From Streptomyces dioscori (lineage in GTDB: Bacteria; Actinomycetota; Actinomycetes; Streptomycetales; Streptomycetaceae): 62,134 bases of DNA. The notes beneath the pieces were generated by a model. The model was given only the letters and a program-made list of their open reading frames with translations, did not search any database and was not told the DNA's origin. The stretch covers positions 1 through 62,134 of the forward strand of contig NZ_KZ679068.1 in the NCBI RefSeq assembly GCF_003024195.1. Direction: 5' to 3'. Shown piece after piece: positions 42,063-50,914 of this stretch. Both the position numbers and the translations under genes were made by a program. Every line of letters begins with the position of its first letter. Position 1 is the first letter of the stretch.

Positions 42063-42761
42063 CTACGTCACTGGGTGCACGTGCAGCTCGCCGAGAAAGG
42101 AGCGGACTTCTGTGGCCGTTTGCTCCGGGGTGGGCCTGGGGCCGGAGGTGACGACCGGCTGGGCGGTGACGAGGGCCGTGCCGTTGCCCCAGAGGCAGCG
42201 GGAACTGGTGGTGCCGGCGACCGCGTACTGCACGCAGAGCAGCTTGCCTTCGATAGGGCCGGGATCGTAGCTCTTGGCCTCGTCGGAGTCGACGGAGGTG
42301 CCCAGGATCGTCGAGACGATGTCGTCGCCCTCACCGGGATCTGACACATCGGCTACCGGGTCGAGATCCACAGTGATGATGAAGGATTTCTTGCCGTCGG
42401 ACCGCACATAGGTGGCGTGCGCTGTCTCTGTCGTCGGGTCGAGGTTCTCGCCGATGCCCGTCTTGTCCCATAGGGATTCGCCGGGGCCTGCGAGCCGATA
42501 GTCGTCGAACACGGTCGGCAGCTCAGCCGTGTAGCGCACCGGCGGTTGCTCTTCGCCCCGGGTAGCGATCCAGGCACCGAGAAAGACCGCGGCGAGCAGG
42601 GACGCCCCGACGCCTCCGCCGATCTGTCTGCGGCGTGCGCGACGGCGGTCATTTCTGCGCCTGAGGGCTGCCCAGTCGATGGCGGGCAGTGATCGTTCAA
42701 TGGATCCTTCGTCGGTGCTCGCCTGCGGTTTTGCATCAGCGGTGGGCGGGTCGTTCGACAC
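42063..42761 (-). CDS. Membrane-anchored hypothetical protein
   Basis: The 232-residue product has a polar start with D-W-A-A-L-R-R-R-N-D-R-R-R-A-R-R-R, then one membrane helix (I-G-G-G-V-G-A-S-L-L-A-A-V-F-L-G-A-W). An outer domain follows containing two Cys (L-L-C-V-Q-Y and S-R-C-L-W-G). The positive-inside rule puts the C-terminal domain outside the membrane. No family is recognised. GTG 42761 is the likely start. Upstream lies a strong hairpin (42807-42837), and the SMI1/KNR4 gene is divergent. Confidence 0.65.
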   Translation of the reverse strand: MSNDPPTADAKPQASTDEGSIERSLPAIDWAALRRRNDRRRARRRQIGGGVGASLLAAVFLGAWIATRGEEQPPVRYTAELPTVFDDYRLAGPGESLWDKTGIGENLDPTTETAHATYVRSDGKKSFIITVDLDPVADVSDPGEGDDIVSTILGTSVDSDEAKSYDPGPIEGKLLCVQYAVAGTTSSRCLWGNGTALVTAQPVVTSGPRPTPEQTATEVRSFLGELHVHPVT

Positions 42762-42806
42762 TGTTCGGCGTTCCCTCGGTTTGCAGGGGCGGATGAGCGG
42801 AGTGTT

Positions 42807-42837
42807 CGTGTTGCCTGGGCGCTGCCCAGGCAACACG
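42807..42837. repeat. Perfect 14-bp inverted repeat, 3-base loop
   Basis: CGTGTTGCCTGGGC and GCCCAGGCAACACG enclose GCT. The element lies in the gap between two divergent genes, where no terminator is needed, so it may be an operator, a leader hairpin of the membrane-protein gene or a relic of rearrangement. A second pair, CGCAACGC (42853-42860) and GCGTTGCG (42876-42883), follows. Confidence 0.85.
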
Positions 42838-43153
42838 AGACCCTCGCCGCTTCGCAACGCTTTGACGTTTGCACGGCGTTGCGGGGCAACGGCAGGAGCG
42901 GACCCGCTCAGGGCGTCGTTCGGCGGCTGTGGAAGGCTCTGGGAGCCGGGAGCGGTTTCACTGAGGCGAGCCCGCCGGACAGGAAGGTCGTCGAGCGAAC
43001 CGACCCGCACGGGGCAACGGGGGAGTGCACCTGCTTCAGCCGCCCGCGAGCGAGGACAAGGTGGCCAGGCTCGGGATGCCCCCGAACCGTACGCAGAGCC
43101 TCCTGGTTGCGGCCCACGCGGCACTGTCAGTGGCGGATGGCAGCATCGGACGC

Positions 43154-44347
43154 ATGACGGTCCACGCAACGATCAACTGGCGTCCCTTTCTGCTCAGATG
43201 GAGCGGAGAGTGGGCGGATTCCCTGCCGAGTGCCACGGCGCTGAGCGCAGGCAACGAAGCCGCTCGGCAGGGACGGTGGCTGGGATTCCCGCCCGCGTCC
43301 GAGGAGCTCATCGTGGCCATGGAGGAGCGTCTCGGACGGCGAATGCCCCCCTCGTACCGGGAGTTCCTCAAGGTGAGCGACGGGTGGCGGCATGCCGGCG
43401 GCTTCGTGTCCCTGCTGGCGGGGACGACGGCCGCGCACTGGCACGACAACGCCTCGGGCCTCGCCGACACGTTCGAGGAATACCTGGACGAGGACGCCGG
43501 CCCCGAGGAGCGGCAGGAGGCTGACATCTGGCGGCGCGGGCTGCAACTCGACGTTGAGTCCGACATCACGTACGTCCTCCTGGATCCCGAGGACGTGGGG
43601 GAGGACGGTGAGTGGGCCGTGTACACGTGGGCGAGCTGGCGAGCGGAAGCCCCCGAGCGGTACACGAACTTCTACGAGTTCATGCGCGACATGTTCCGGG
43701 AGTTCCACAGCCTGCACGCACGGCCGGCCGACGGGGCCCCGGTGTTCGCCAATGACACCACGCGAGAGATGGACGCCGTCGTGGAGCAGGCCCGTCTCGA
43801 CGCGCTGCGCGGCGACTGGGAACGGGCCGTGGAAGCATTGGATGAGGCCAGGGCGTACGGCAGGCCCCGGGCCACCGGCCTGGGGGATCAGATACGCCGG
43901 CTCCTCGGGCAGACCTACACGGTGTACTTCCAGGACCTGGTGACGGATCCGCAGTACGCGCCCGATTTCCTGCCGGCGCTGGTCGCCGAGCACGCGGAGC
44001 ACCGATACCGGGACGACTCCACGCTGATGTTCCACCTGCGGGGTGCCGACGAGGATCTGGTGTCACTGGCGTACGCGACGCTGGAACAGGTGCGGGACGG
44101 GACATACCGGTACACGGCAACCGGGCCGTTCGGGGAGGCGGTCGAACGGGCACGGGAGCAGGCGCAACGGGCGGACAGCGACGCGGCATGGAACACGCTG
44201 CGGGACGCACTGCCCCAGTGGGAGCCGCTGGGGCCGGATCATCTCGCGCCGCTGGGCTGGGTGGCAGATCCTCTCCTCTGCCCGCTGCTGACACCGGAGC
44301 GGGGCCGCGAACTGCTGTCGATTGCGCGCGGCCGGGAAAACAGGTGA
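43154..44347 (+). CDS. SMI1/KNR4 (SUKH) domain protein
   Basis: The 397-residue protein shows the SUKH pattern in its first 170 residues: L-G-F-P-P-A-S-E-E-L-I-V-A-M-E-E-R-L, then M-P-P-S-Y-R-E-F-L-K-V-S-D-G-W. Later comes F-Y-E-F-M-R-D-M-F-R-E-F. The C-terminal 200 residues are helical repeats of unknown type (A-R-L-D-A-L-R-G-D-W-E-R-A-V-E-A-L). Many SUKH proteins act as immunity factors for polymorphic toxins, but no toxin gene is next to it. ATG 43154 was chosen at the domain start; an upstream GTG at 43025 exists. Confidence 0.8.
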   Translation: MTVHATINWRPFLLRWSGEWADSLPSATALSAGNEAARQGRWLGFPPASEELIVAMEERLGRRMPPSYREFLKVSDGWRHAGGFVSLLAGTTAAHWHDNASGLADTFEEYLDEDAGPEERQEADIWRRGLQLDVESDITYVLLDPEDVGEDGEWAVYTWASWRAEAPERYTNFYEFMRDMFREFHSLHARPADGAPVFANDTTREMDAVVEQARLDALRGDWERAVEALDEARAYGRPRATGLGDQIRRLLGQTYTVYFQDLVTDPQYAPDFLPALVAEHAEHRYRDDSTLMFHLRGADEDLVSLAYATLEQVRDGTYRYTATGPFGEAVERAREQAQRADSDAAWNTLRDALPQWEPLGPDHLAPLGWVADPLLCPLLTPERGRELLSIARGRENR

Positions 44348-44543
44348 AGTCCCGAGGCCGTGCCGCTGCCGGCCGCGGGCCCCGTGACACAGGGCTGGTG
44401 ATGCTGCCCGCGGCGTCGACCGGTACGCCCGGATACTGCGGCTGCGGTGACCTGCCGCGCCCTGGAGCCGCCGCGGAACGACCCTCGCGCCGTGCCTGGA
44501 TTTGCACCTTGCCGCTGGAGCGGATCACCGGAAGGGTGGGGAG

Positions 44544-45080
44544 GTGATCATCCCCTTTGTTCATGATGGTGCGGCGGGAACCGTAACGGTGACCGTAGAC
44601 CTCGTCGATGATCCCGAAGTGGTCGGCAAGCCGCCGGGGGCGCGCGGGTTCCCCTGCTGCAGTGCCCGTGTCGAGCATCCTGCCCAGGGCTATCGAGCAA
44701 TGTTCGGCTGGGTCCAGCTGGTCCGGTCAACAGACAGCCCCTCGAACGGGACGGCCTTCGAGATGGACCCGTTCTTCCTCTTCGAGGATGCGCCTTCCCC
44801 TTATGCCTTCTTCGGCGTCAGGCCCATGCTGTTCGATGCACCGTCACGGGTTGAGCGCTCGCCGCTGGCGTGGCTCGCCCACAGCTTCCTCGCCCGGACC
44901 CCACTCGAAGAGACCGAACGGCGTGTCGTGCCGTTGACCGGCTTCTCCTGGGGGTTCGACATCGACGACACCGGCCGGATCACCCCACGGTCCGTACGCG
45001 GCCTGGCACCCAATGACTGGGACACACACCAACCTCTCCTGATCAAGTGCCATCCCGGCTGGTCCTTCGATCAGTGGTAG
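44544..45080 (+). CDS. Conserved hypothetical protein
   Basis: This 178-residue protein (V-I-I-P-F-V-H-D-G-A-A-G-T-V-T-V-T-V-D, then A-M-F-G-W-V-Q-L-V-R-S-T, F-F-L-F-E-D-A-P-S-P-Y-A-F-F-G and W-D-T-H-Q-P-L-L) has good composition and ends with Y/F-rich strands. I recall proteins of this kind in Streptomyces but cannot name a family. GTG 44544 with GGGGAG before it is the start. No signal peptide or membrane segment is seen. Confidence 0.65.
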   Translation: MIIPFVHDGAAGTVTVTVDLVDDPEVVGKPPGARGFPCCSARVEHPAQGYRAMFGWVQLVRSTDSPSNGTAFEMDPFFLFEDAPSPYAFFGVRPMLFDAPSRVERSPLAWLAHSFLARTPLEETERRVVPLTGFSWGFDIDDTGRITPRSVRGLAPNDWDTHQPLLIKCHPGWSFDQW

Positions 45081-45190
45081 CTCACCAAGGCCACCGACTC
45101 GTTCTTTTGCGGCCAGAGAAGCCGTTCAGGGCCGGCCCCGGCCTCCGCAGAGCGGACGACGCATCGAAGATCGTTGTGGGACAGTGGATT

Positions 45191-45649
45191 TCAGGCCTGG
45201 TCCGCCGCTCCCCCCGTGGTGGCGGACCAGGCCTCCTGCGTGCCACCGATGAGCATCTGCTGCGGTGAGGCCTGTGTGAGGGGCTGCCGGAGGTCGACGT
45301 ACATGCGCACGCGCGCCCCGGGCTGGCCCGGGGCGCGCGTGGTGCGGTCGACGGTCGCGGCCCAGGTGCGGGCGATCGCGTCCTGGAACGCGTAGACGGT
45401 GGTGTCGTCGAGGCCAGCCATGTCGAGGACGAGCAGGCCGGTCTCGGACAGATGGGTTTCCTGGATGGGGTGGCGGTTGGCAGAGATCGTCGAGTGTGGA
45501 CGGCCAGTTACCGGCCGGCAGAACAGCAGGTCACGGTGGGGCAGGCGTTCCAGAACATTGATGGCGTGGGCGACGGGCTCGATGACAATCCAGCTCTCCG
45601 AGGTTCCCCGGCCACCCTTGACGAGCTGTGAGTCCCAGCTCACCGGCAC
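45191..45649 (-). pseudogene. DUF6207-like protein fused to an integrase scrap
   Basis: The C-terminal 90 residues (E-T-H-L-S-E-T-G-L-L-V-L-D-M-A-G-L-D-D, T-V-Y-A-F-Q-D-A-I, R-V-R-M-Y-V-D-L-R-Q) match the small DUF6207-type proteins of Streptomyces. They are normally about 80-100 residues and start just before this point. The first 60 residues (S-W-I-V-I-E-P-V-A-H-A-I-N-V-L-E-R-L-P-H, then D-L-L-F-C-R-P) look like a piece of a large mobile-element recombinase. No ATG or GTG stands at the usual DUF6207 start, so the fusion frame is an accident of rearrangement. Confidence 0.55.
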
Positions 45650-46082
45650 CCAGCGCGGCTACCAGGCCCTGGACGAGGCCGGCCTCGACGTGACCGTCAA
45701 AACCCTCCTCAACTGGCTGTCCGACCCCGAATACAACATCCGCCGCAGCTACCGCGACGTCATCCACACCGCCTACGAGAACGTCGCCGTCGTCCCCGCC
45801 GAACCCCTCCCCGACACCATCAAGCGGGGCGACTTCGAGATCAGCGGCTGGGTCACCACCGGCACAGACCGGCGCCAGCGTGGCACCCCCGATGCCGCGC
45901 CGCTGCGCATCGACGGCCGCCGCGGCCACTGGGACGAGATCGAAGACCTCTGGACGGCGGGCGAGCTCACCGACGACAAGTTCGAGGACCACTCCATCGA
46001 CGACGTCATCGTCGAGGACATCGGCGAAGGCTCCGACGGCTGGACCTTCGACGGCAGCCGCTACTCCGTTGAGGTCAGGTAG
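45621..46082 (+). pseudogene. C-terminal part of a mobile-element DNA-binding protein
   Basis: The 150-residue frame reads G-Y-Q-A-L-D-E-A-G-L-D-V-T-V-K-T-L-L-N-W, I-R-R-S-Y-R-D-V-I-H-T-A-Y-E-N and, after a basic middle, W-D-E-I-E-D-L-W. It ends acidic (D-V-I-V-E-D-I-G-E-G-S-D-G-W). Composition is genuine and similar proteins occur on Streptomyces plasmids, but the N-terminus is missing: the frame emerges from the start of the opposite integrase scrap at about 45630. No ATG start is present. Confidence 0.5.
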
Positions 46083-46088
46083 CGCTCC

Positions 46089-46959
46089 CTACCTGAGCAG
46101 GTCGGCGGTCAGCCTCATGTGAGCTGGCCGGCTGCGGCGACGCAGCCGTTGCGCGGAAGCCCGGGAAGGTCCCACACCGGTCGCGGTCGCTTCGACCGGA
46201 TTGTCGGCCGCGTCATCCCAGGTTGTCGGCACCGCGACAGGGCCTGTGTCGAAGGCGCTGAGGCGTCTCCGGTTTTCTGCTCCTCGGCCTTCGGGCGATA
46301 GAAGGCCGTATGAAGGAGTCCCGGGTGCGGGGGGGGGGCTCCCCGTCGCCGGCACCCGGGCGGTGTCCCGGGTGCATCGCCCTCCCGCCCGGGGCTTGAT
46401 GCCCCAGGGCTCGACGACCGGACCGACGTGGACGACGGCGTCCAGCCACTGTGACACCAGCCGTTCGAAGTCGCTCTGCCATCGCTCCGAGACCATGCTG
46501 TCGCCGTCCAGCACGTCCACCTCCTCACAGCCGAGAGTGGACACCCACACCCAGATCATCTTGCGGTCGACCTCGACGCCCAGGACGTCGGACCGTCGGA
46601 CCACGTTCACCACTCTTGCGCGGGATGCTCTCGGGGCCGCGCCCCTCACCGACCGCGTGCCACGCCTCGCGGACAGCGGTGGTAACGGTCCTCTCGGCGG
46701 GCGGACGGCCGGCACCGGAAGCCTCTCCCACAGCTGGACAACGTACCGGTCAAGGCGGTCCGCCCACTCCTCGGGATCACCGCTCCACGGGCCCGAGCGG
46801 AGCCGTGCAGCAAACTGCTGCGCCAGTGCGGTGTACGTGTGCAGGGGGGGCCAGCTTCGGCTTCGTCATGGCGTTGCTGAGCGTGCTGACGGACGCACTA
46901 ATGCGCGGGGCCGTCTCACGCAGGGAGGGATATCCCGCCTGGCGGTGCAGGCTGTGCAT
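46089..46959 (-). pseudogene. XRE-like regulator broken at a G7 tract
   Basis: From ATG 46959 one frame reads Y-P-S-L-R-E-T-A-P-R-I-S-A-S-V-S-T-L-S-N, then A-M-T-K-P-K-L-A-P-P, an HTH of the type seen in plasmid regulators. At the run of seven G (46844-46850) the sense passes to another frame: L-H-T-Y-T-A-L-A-Q-Q-F-A-A-R-L, W-S-G-D-P-E-E-W-A-D-R-L-D-R-Y-V, later W-V-S-T-L-G-C-E-E-V-D-V. The join is one base. The 3' end is also uncertain because of a run of ten G at 46329-46338. It may be decay, slippage-based switching or read error. Confidence 0.6.
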
Positions 46960-46962
46960 AGA

Positions 46963-47187
46963 TCAATCAATGCGCACCCGGCTTGAGGTCGGGTCGCGCA
47001 AGGTTGTCAGATCTGCCCATCGGGCCAGCCACACCATGGTGGCGACGATGAGACCCGCCGCGGCGTTCTCGATGACGTCCATGTGCCGAGCGTTCCATCC
47101 GTGCTGCGCCGCTTCGACAGACTTGGACACCAACCGGGAAACCACACCTGCACGTCGTTGCCACACCTGGCCGCACGGCAGCACCAA
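46963..47187 (-). CDS. Small hypothetical protein with membrane helix
   Basis: A 74-residue frame has V-E-A-A-Q-H-G-W-N-A-R-H-M-D-V-I-E-N and a hydrophobic stretch A-A-A-G-L-I-V-A-T-M-V-W-L-A. Its stop is three bases before the ATG of the broken XRE gene, which suggests an operon. No family is recognised, and the first 20 residues may not be coding. Confidence 0.35.
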   Translation of the reverse strand: MVLPCGQVWQRRAGVVSRLVSKSVEAAQHGWNARHMDVIENAAAGLIVATMVWLARWADLTTLRDPTSSRVRID

Positions 47188-47258
47188 CAGGGCGTGCAGC
47201 CGTTCGAGTGCCTACCGGTTCGGCAGGAGCCTACGCGGGCCCGGCCTTCTGGCTCCCG

Positions 47259-50200
47259 TCACGGGGCACCTGGGGTGTGGGTACGGCAGGACTTCGCCGC
47301 CGTCGAGAGCACAGCGGAGCGGTCCACGTCGGGGACCATCCGCTGCCACTCCTGTGAGTTCGGCGCCGCGGCCACGCGGCAGGCTCGCCCGTGCACCCGG
47401 CGCACGTCCAGCGTCCACCAGCGGGCCGCTCCCGATGCTCCGACCACGGCGACGCGCTCGCCGTTCGCAGCGAAGTGCAGGGCGCGTACGGCACCCTGAT
47501 GGGTGGCCAGAGCGAGCGTGCGGCGGTGGATGCGCAGATCCCACAGTTCCACCGTGCCTTCCTCGGTCCCGACCGCCAGTGTTCGGTTCGCATCGTTGTA
47601 GGCCAGTGCGGTCACCGGCGCGGTGAAGGACGCGAAGCTTCGTACGGTGTGGTTGCCGTGCAGCCGGACGAACTCGACCTCGCGGTCGGCGCCCACCGCG
47701 AGGGTGCGGCGGTCGGGGCTGAAAGCGAGAGCCCGGACCGTGCCCGTCGCATCCCAGGGCCGCGAGGATACGGGCGCCGGACCGTCGGTACCCATGCGCC
47801 AGACACGGACCTGGTTGCTGTACCCGCCGACGGCCACCAGGCTGCCGTCCGCGCTCACCGCCGTCCCGTACTGGTACCGGTAGTCCTCGGGGGCCGAAGG
47901 AGGGTCGAGCTCGTACGGTCTGCCCGGCCCGCTCCGCAGGTCCCAGACCCGGAACGTACCGGCGTCACCGCCCGCGGCCACGAGCCCGCCGCCGCGGGCC
48001 AGACCGCGCACCGGTCCCGGGCTGAGGCGAAGTGTTCGGCACAGGCCCGAGCTGCGGAACGTGATGGAGCCGCCGACAGCGAGGGCTAATCCCTGGGAGC
48101 TGTACGCCGCCGCGCGCAGCGGTCCGCCCTGGACGGCGCAGCCGTCCGTCAGCCAGCCGGTGGTGTCCCACAGGGTCGTCGTCCGGTCGCTCGCACCGGC
48201 GGCCAGCAGGCCGTCGTGGGAGAAGGACACCGTGTGGACGGACCCGCTGTGACCACCCAGTGCGGCGAGCCGCCGCCGCTCCCGTACGTCCCACAGCATC
48301 ACCTGCTGGTCCTCCCCGGCGGAGGCCAGCACTTTTCCGTCGTCGCGGAAGGCGAGCCGCCAGACCTCGCTGCTGTGCCCCTCCAGCGCTCCTGCGGGCC
48401 GCCAGTCGGACGTGTGCCAGAGCCGGACGACGCCGTCGCGCCCCGCGGCGGCCAGGAGCGCGCCGTCCCTGCTGAAGTCGACATCGAAGACGTTCGCGGA
48501 GCCGCCGTCGAGGCGCAGCGGCGCATCGGTGAATCCGCCGGCGGACCGCCGCCACACGTACACCGTGCCGTCCCATCCGGCACCGGCGACCGTGTGGCCG
48601 TCGGGATGGAGGGCGAGCCCCGCCAGGCGGGGGCGCGCGGCAGGGGAATCGGCCGTTGCCAGGCTGTCCGCCCGCAGGAGCCGGACACCGGCCCCGGCCA
48701 CGGCCAGGGTGCGGCCGTCCCGGCTGAATTCCAGTGCACCCAGAGCCGGCGTGCTGGACGGTGCGGTGGTTGTGCGCGCCAGTTGCCGTCCGGACCGGGC
48801 GTCCCACAGCCGCAGCACGCCGTCTGCGCCGATTCCCGCCACCCGGGACCCGTCCGGGCTCACGGCGACGGCACGCGGCTTTCCCTGGGCGAGATCGACC
48901 GCGTGCAGGACCTTGCGGTGACTGACGTCCCAGATCAGCGCCCTGCCCCGGAGGCCACTGCTGACGAGGACGCGGCCGTCGCCGCTGAGTCCGGCCGACC
49001 ACAGCATGTCCTGGTGTCGCGCGCTCGAAAGGCGTCCCACGAATCCTTGGGCCTGCGTGCCGAGCAGCGCGTCGCGTGTCTGCGCGGTCCGTTCGTGCCC
49101 GTCCGCCGCCACCGCGAGCAGAGCGGACAACTCCGGCCGAGACGGGGTCAGTTCACGCGCCTCACTGGACAGCAGTGAGGCCAGCGTGTGGTGCTTCTGC
49201 CGGGAGGCTTCGGCAGTGCGCCGTTCGGCTTCGGCGGAATTTTGTACGGCGAGCAGGCCGCTGGCCAGGGAGAGCAGCAGGAGCACGGCGAGGGCCGCGA
49301 CCAGCTGCCGCAGTCGGCGGCTGGTGCGGCGTTCTCTCGTCCGCTCGGCCTCCGCAAACGCTTGGCAGGCCTTCAGGAACTCCCGCTCCACCGGCCGCAG
49401 TACGACAGTCGCGTCATCGGTCTGCTCGTCCAGCAACGGCGACACCGCGGCGAGGCGGACGCCGCGCAGCAGCAACGACGGGTCCCGGCCCTCCGTCTGC
49501 CAGCCGCGGGCCGCCTCCGCCAGCCGGCGGTGCATCCCGAGCCGGGCACGGTCCCCGTCGATCCACTCGCGCAGCCGCGGCCACGCCCACAGCAGGGCCT
49601 CGTGGCTGATCTCCACCTCGTCGGCGTCGGCCGTCAGCAGCCGGGCATCGGTGAAGGCGTCCAGGACGGCGGCGATGTCGTCAGGCCCGCCGCCCGCCCT
49701 ACCCGTCGCGGTCACCTCGATCAGCTCCACGCGCTCACACCGGTCGCGGGTGTCATCCGCGCCGTCCCGCACATGCACCAGGTTCAGCAGCATCCTGCGC
49801 GCGATGTCCTGCTGCTGTGCGTGCAGTTGTCCGTACACGCGCTCCGCCGTCGCTGCCACCGCTTCATGGACGCCGCCAGTTCGTGCGTATCCGGCCACGG
49901 TGAGCGTGCCGTCCGTCCGGTGCTGCCAGGTGGCGCGCAGGGCGTGGGACAGCAGCGGCAGGGTCCCGGCCTCGCACGCCCCGCTGCCGCCGACAGCGCC
50001 GAGGTCGCGCAGCAAAACCTCCACCAGCCCTGGCTCCAGGCCCAGTCCGGCGGCGGCAGCCGGTTCGGTGATCGCCAGGCGCAGCTCCTCGGAACTCATC
50101 GGTCCCAGGGGCAGAGCCCGAGAGCGCAGCGCGGCCAGGAGCGGAGGATGGGCAAGGCAGTGGCCGTAGAAGTCGGCCCGCAGCCCCAGGACGACGGGCA

Positions 50201-50882
50201 TGCCGTCGGCTGCCTGCGCACACACTGCGTCGATGAACCGCACACGTTCGGCCTCGTCCTGACACAGGGCGAACAGTTCCTCGAACTGGTCGACGATGAC
50301 CAGTGCGTAGGAGCCCAGCAGCCGTTGCCCCGCCTGAGCGTGCAGTTCCCGCAACGGCTGCGCGGTCGGCGTCAGGTACAGCACGCCGGGAGTGCCGGGC
50401 TGCCGCTCGGGCAGCGCGCCCTGAGCGACGGCCGCGGCCAGCCCGGCTCGCAGCAGCGACGACTTGCCGATGCCGGACGGACCGATCACCACCGCCGGAC
50501 ACCCGGCCGTACGGGGATCGGCCAGCAGCCCGAGCAGATCCGCGACCGCGCGCTCACGGCCGAAGAACCAGTGCGCATCCTGCGAACGGAACGACGTGAG
50601 ACCCGGATAGGGGCAAGGCCCAGCACCCGGTCCCGCAGCCAGTGCGAGCAGCGCACCCTCTGCCTCCAGGACCCGGTCACAGGCGCGGGCGAAGGCCTCA
50701 CTCGGCCGCTGCAGCCCGCGCTCCAGACGACTCAGATAGCCCTTGCTGGTCCGCAGCCTCTCGCCGAGCGCGGCCAGCGCAAGACCCTGCCCCTGCCGGA
50801 GCCGGCGCAACTCCGAACCGAAGGTGATGTCGGCGGGCGCGCTGTCGTCTACGTCGCGCTCCTCGGGCTCGCCGGATGCCAC
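47259..50882 (-). CDS. XRE-STAND NTPase with WD40 propeller
   Basis: The 1207-residue protein starts at GTG 50882 after GGAAGGGG. Residues 16-75 are an XRE helix-turn-helix (L-R-R-L-R-Q-G-Q-G-L-A-L-A-A-L, then S-K-G-Y-L-S-R-L-E-R-G). A STAND NTPase follows with W-F-F-G-R-E-R-A-V, Walker A G-P-S-G-I-G-K-S-S (K140) and Walker B V-I-V-D-Q-F-E-E-L-F (D198), then a helical arm with the L-L-W-A-W-P-R-L-R-E-W motif. One membrane-like helix lies at about 527-547. About 14 WD40 repeats (L-A-F-S-P-D-G/R-T-L-A-V, V-R-L-W) fill 610-1190. Such proteins may sense ligands and oligomerise, as in signalling or defence. The secreted-protein gene is 32 bp upstream. Confidence 0.9.
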   Translation of the reverse strand: MASGEPEERDVDDSAPADITFGSELRRLRQGQGLALAALGERLRTSKGYLSRLERGLQRPSEAFARACDRVLEAEGALLALAAGPGAGPCPYPGLTSFRSQDAHWFFGRERAVADLLGLLADPRTAGCPAVVIGPSGIGKSSLLRAGLAAAVAQGALPERQPGTPGVLYLTPTAQPLRELHAQAGQRLLGSYALVIVDQFEELFALCQDEAERVRFIDAVCAQAADGMPVVLGLRADFYGHCLAHPPLLAALRSRALPLGPMSSEELRLAITEPAAAAGLGLEPGLVEVLLRDLGAVGGSGACEAGTLPLLSHALRATWQHRTDGTLTVAGYARTGGVHEAVAATAERVYGQLHAQQQDIARRMLLNLVHVRDGADDTRDRCERVELIEVTATGRAGGGPDDIAAVLDAFTDARLLTADADEVEISHEALLWAWPRLREWIDGDRARLGMHRRLAEAARGWQTEGRDPSLLLRGVRLAAVSPLLDEQTDDATVVLRPVEREFLKACQAFAEAERTRERRTSRRLRQLVAALAVLLLLSLASGLLAVQNSAEAERRTAEASRQKHHTLASLLSSEARELTPSRPELSALLAVAADGHERTAQTRDALLGTQAQGFVGRLSSARHQDMLWSAGLSGDGRVLVSSGLRGRALIWDVSHRKVLHAVDLAQGKPRAVAVSPDGSRVAGIGADGVLRLWDARSGRQLARTTTAPSSTPALGALEFSRDGRTLAVAGAGVRLLRADSLATADSPAARPRLAGLALHPDGHTVAGAGWDGTVYVWRRSAGGFTDAPLRLDGGSANVFDVDFSRDGALLAAAGRDGVVRLWHTSDWRPAGALEGHSSEVWRLAFRDDGKVLASAGEDQQVMLWDVRERRRLAALGGHSGSVHTVSFSHDGLLAAGASDRTTTLWDTTGWLTDGCAVQGGPLRAAAYSSQGLALAVGGSITFRSSGLCRTLRLSPGPVRGLARGGGLVAAGGDAGTFRVWDLRSGPGRPYELDPPSAPEDYRYQYGTAVSADGSLVAVGGYSNQVRVWRMGTDGPAPVSSRPWDATGTVRALAFSPDRRTLAVGADREVEFVRLHGNHTVRSFASFTAPVTALAYNDANRTLAVGTEEGTVELWDLRIHRRTLALATHQGAVRALHFAANGERVAVVGASGAARWWTLDVRRVHGRACRVAAAPNSQEWQRMVPDVDRSAVLSTAAKSCRTHTPGAP

Positions 50883-50914
50883 TCCTGCCCCTTCCGGTCG
50901 CTCCACGTGCTCCT

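Noticed and set aside
42853..42883. CRISPR-like repeat
   Set aside because: Only one inverted pair is present, with no regular spacers, and no cas genes are in the window.
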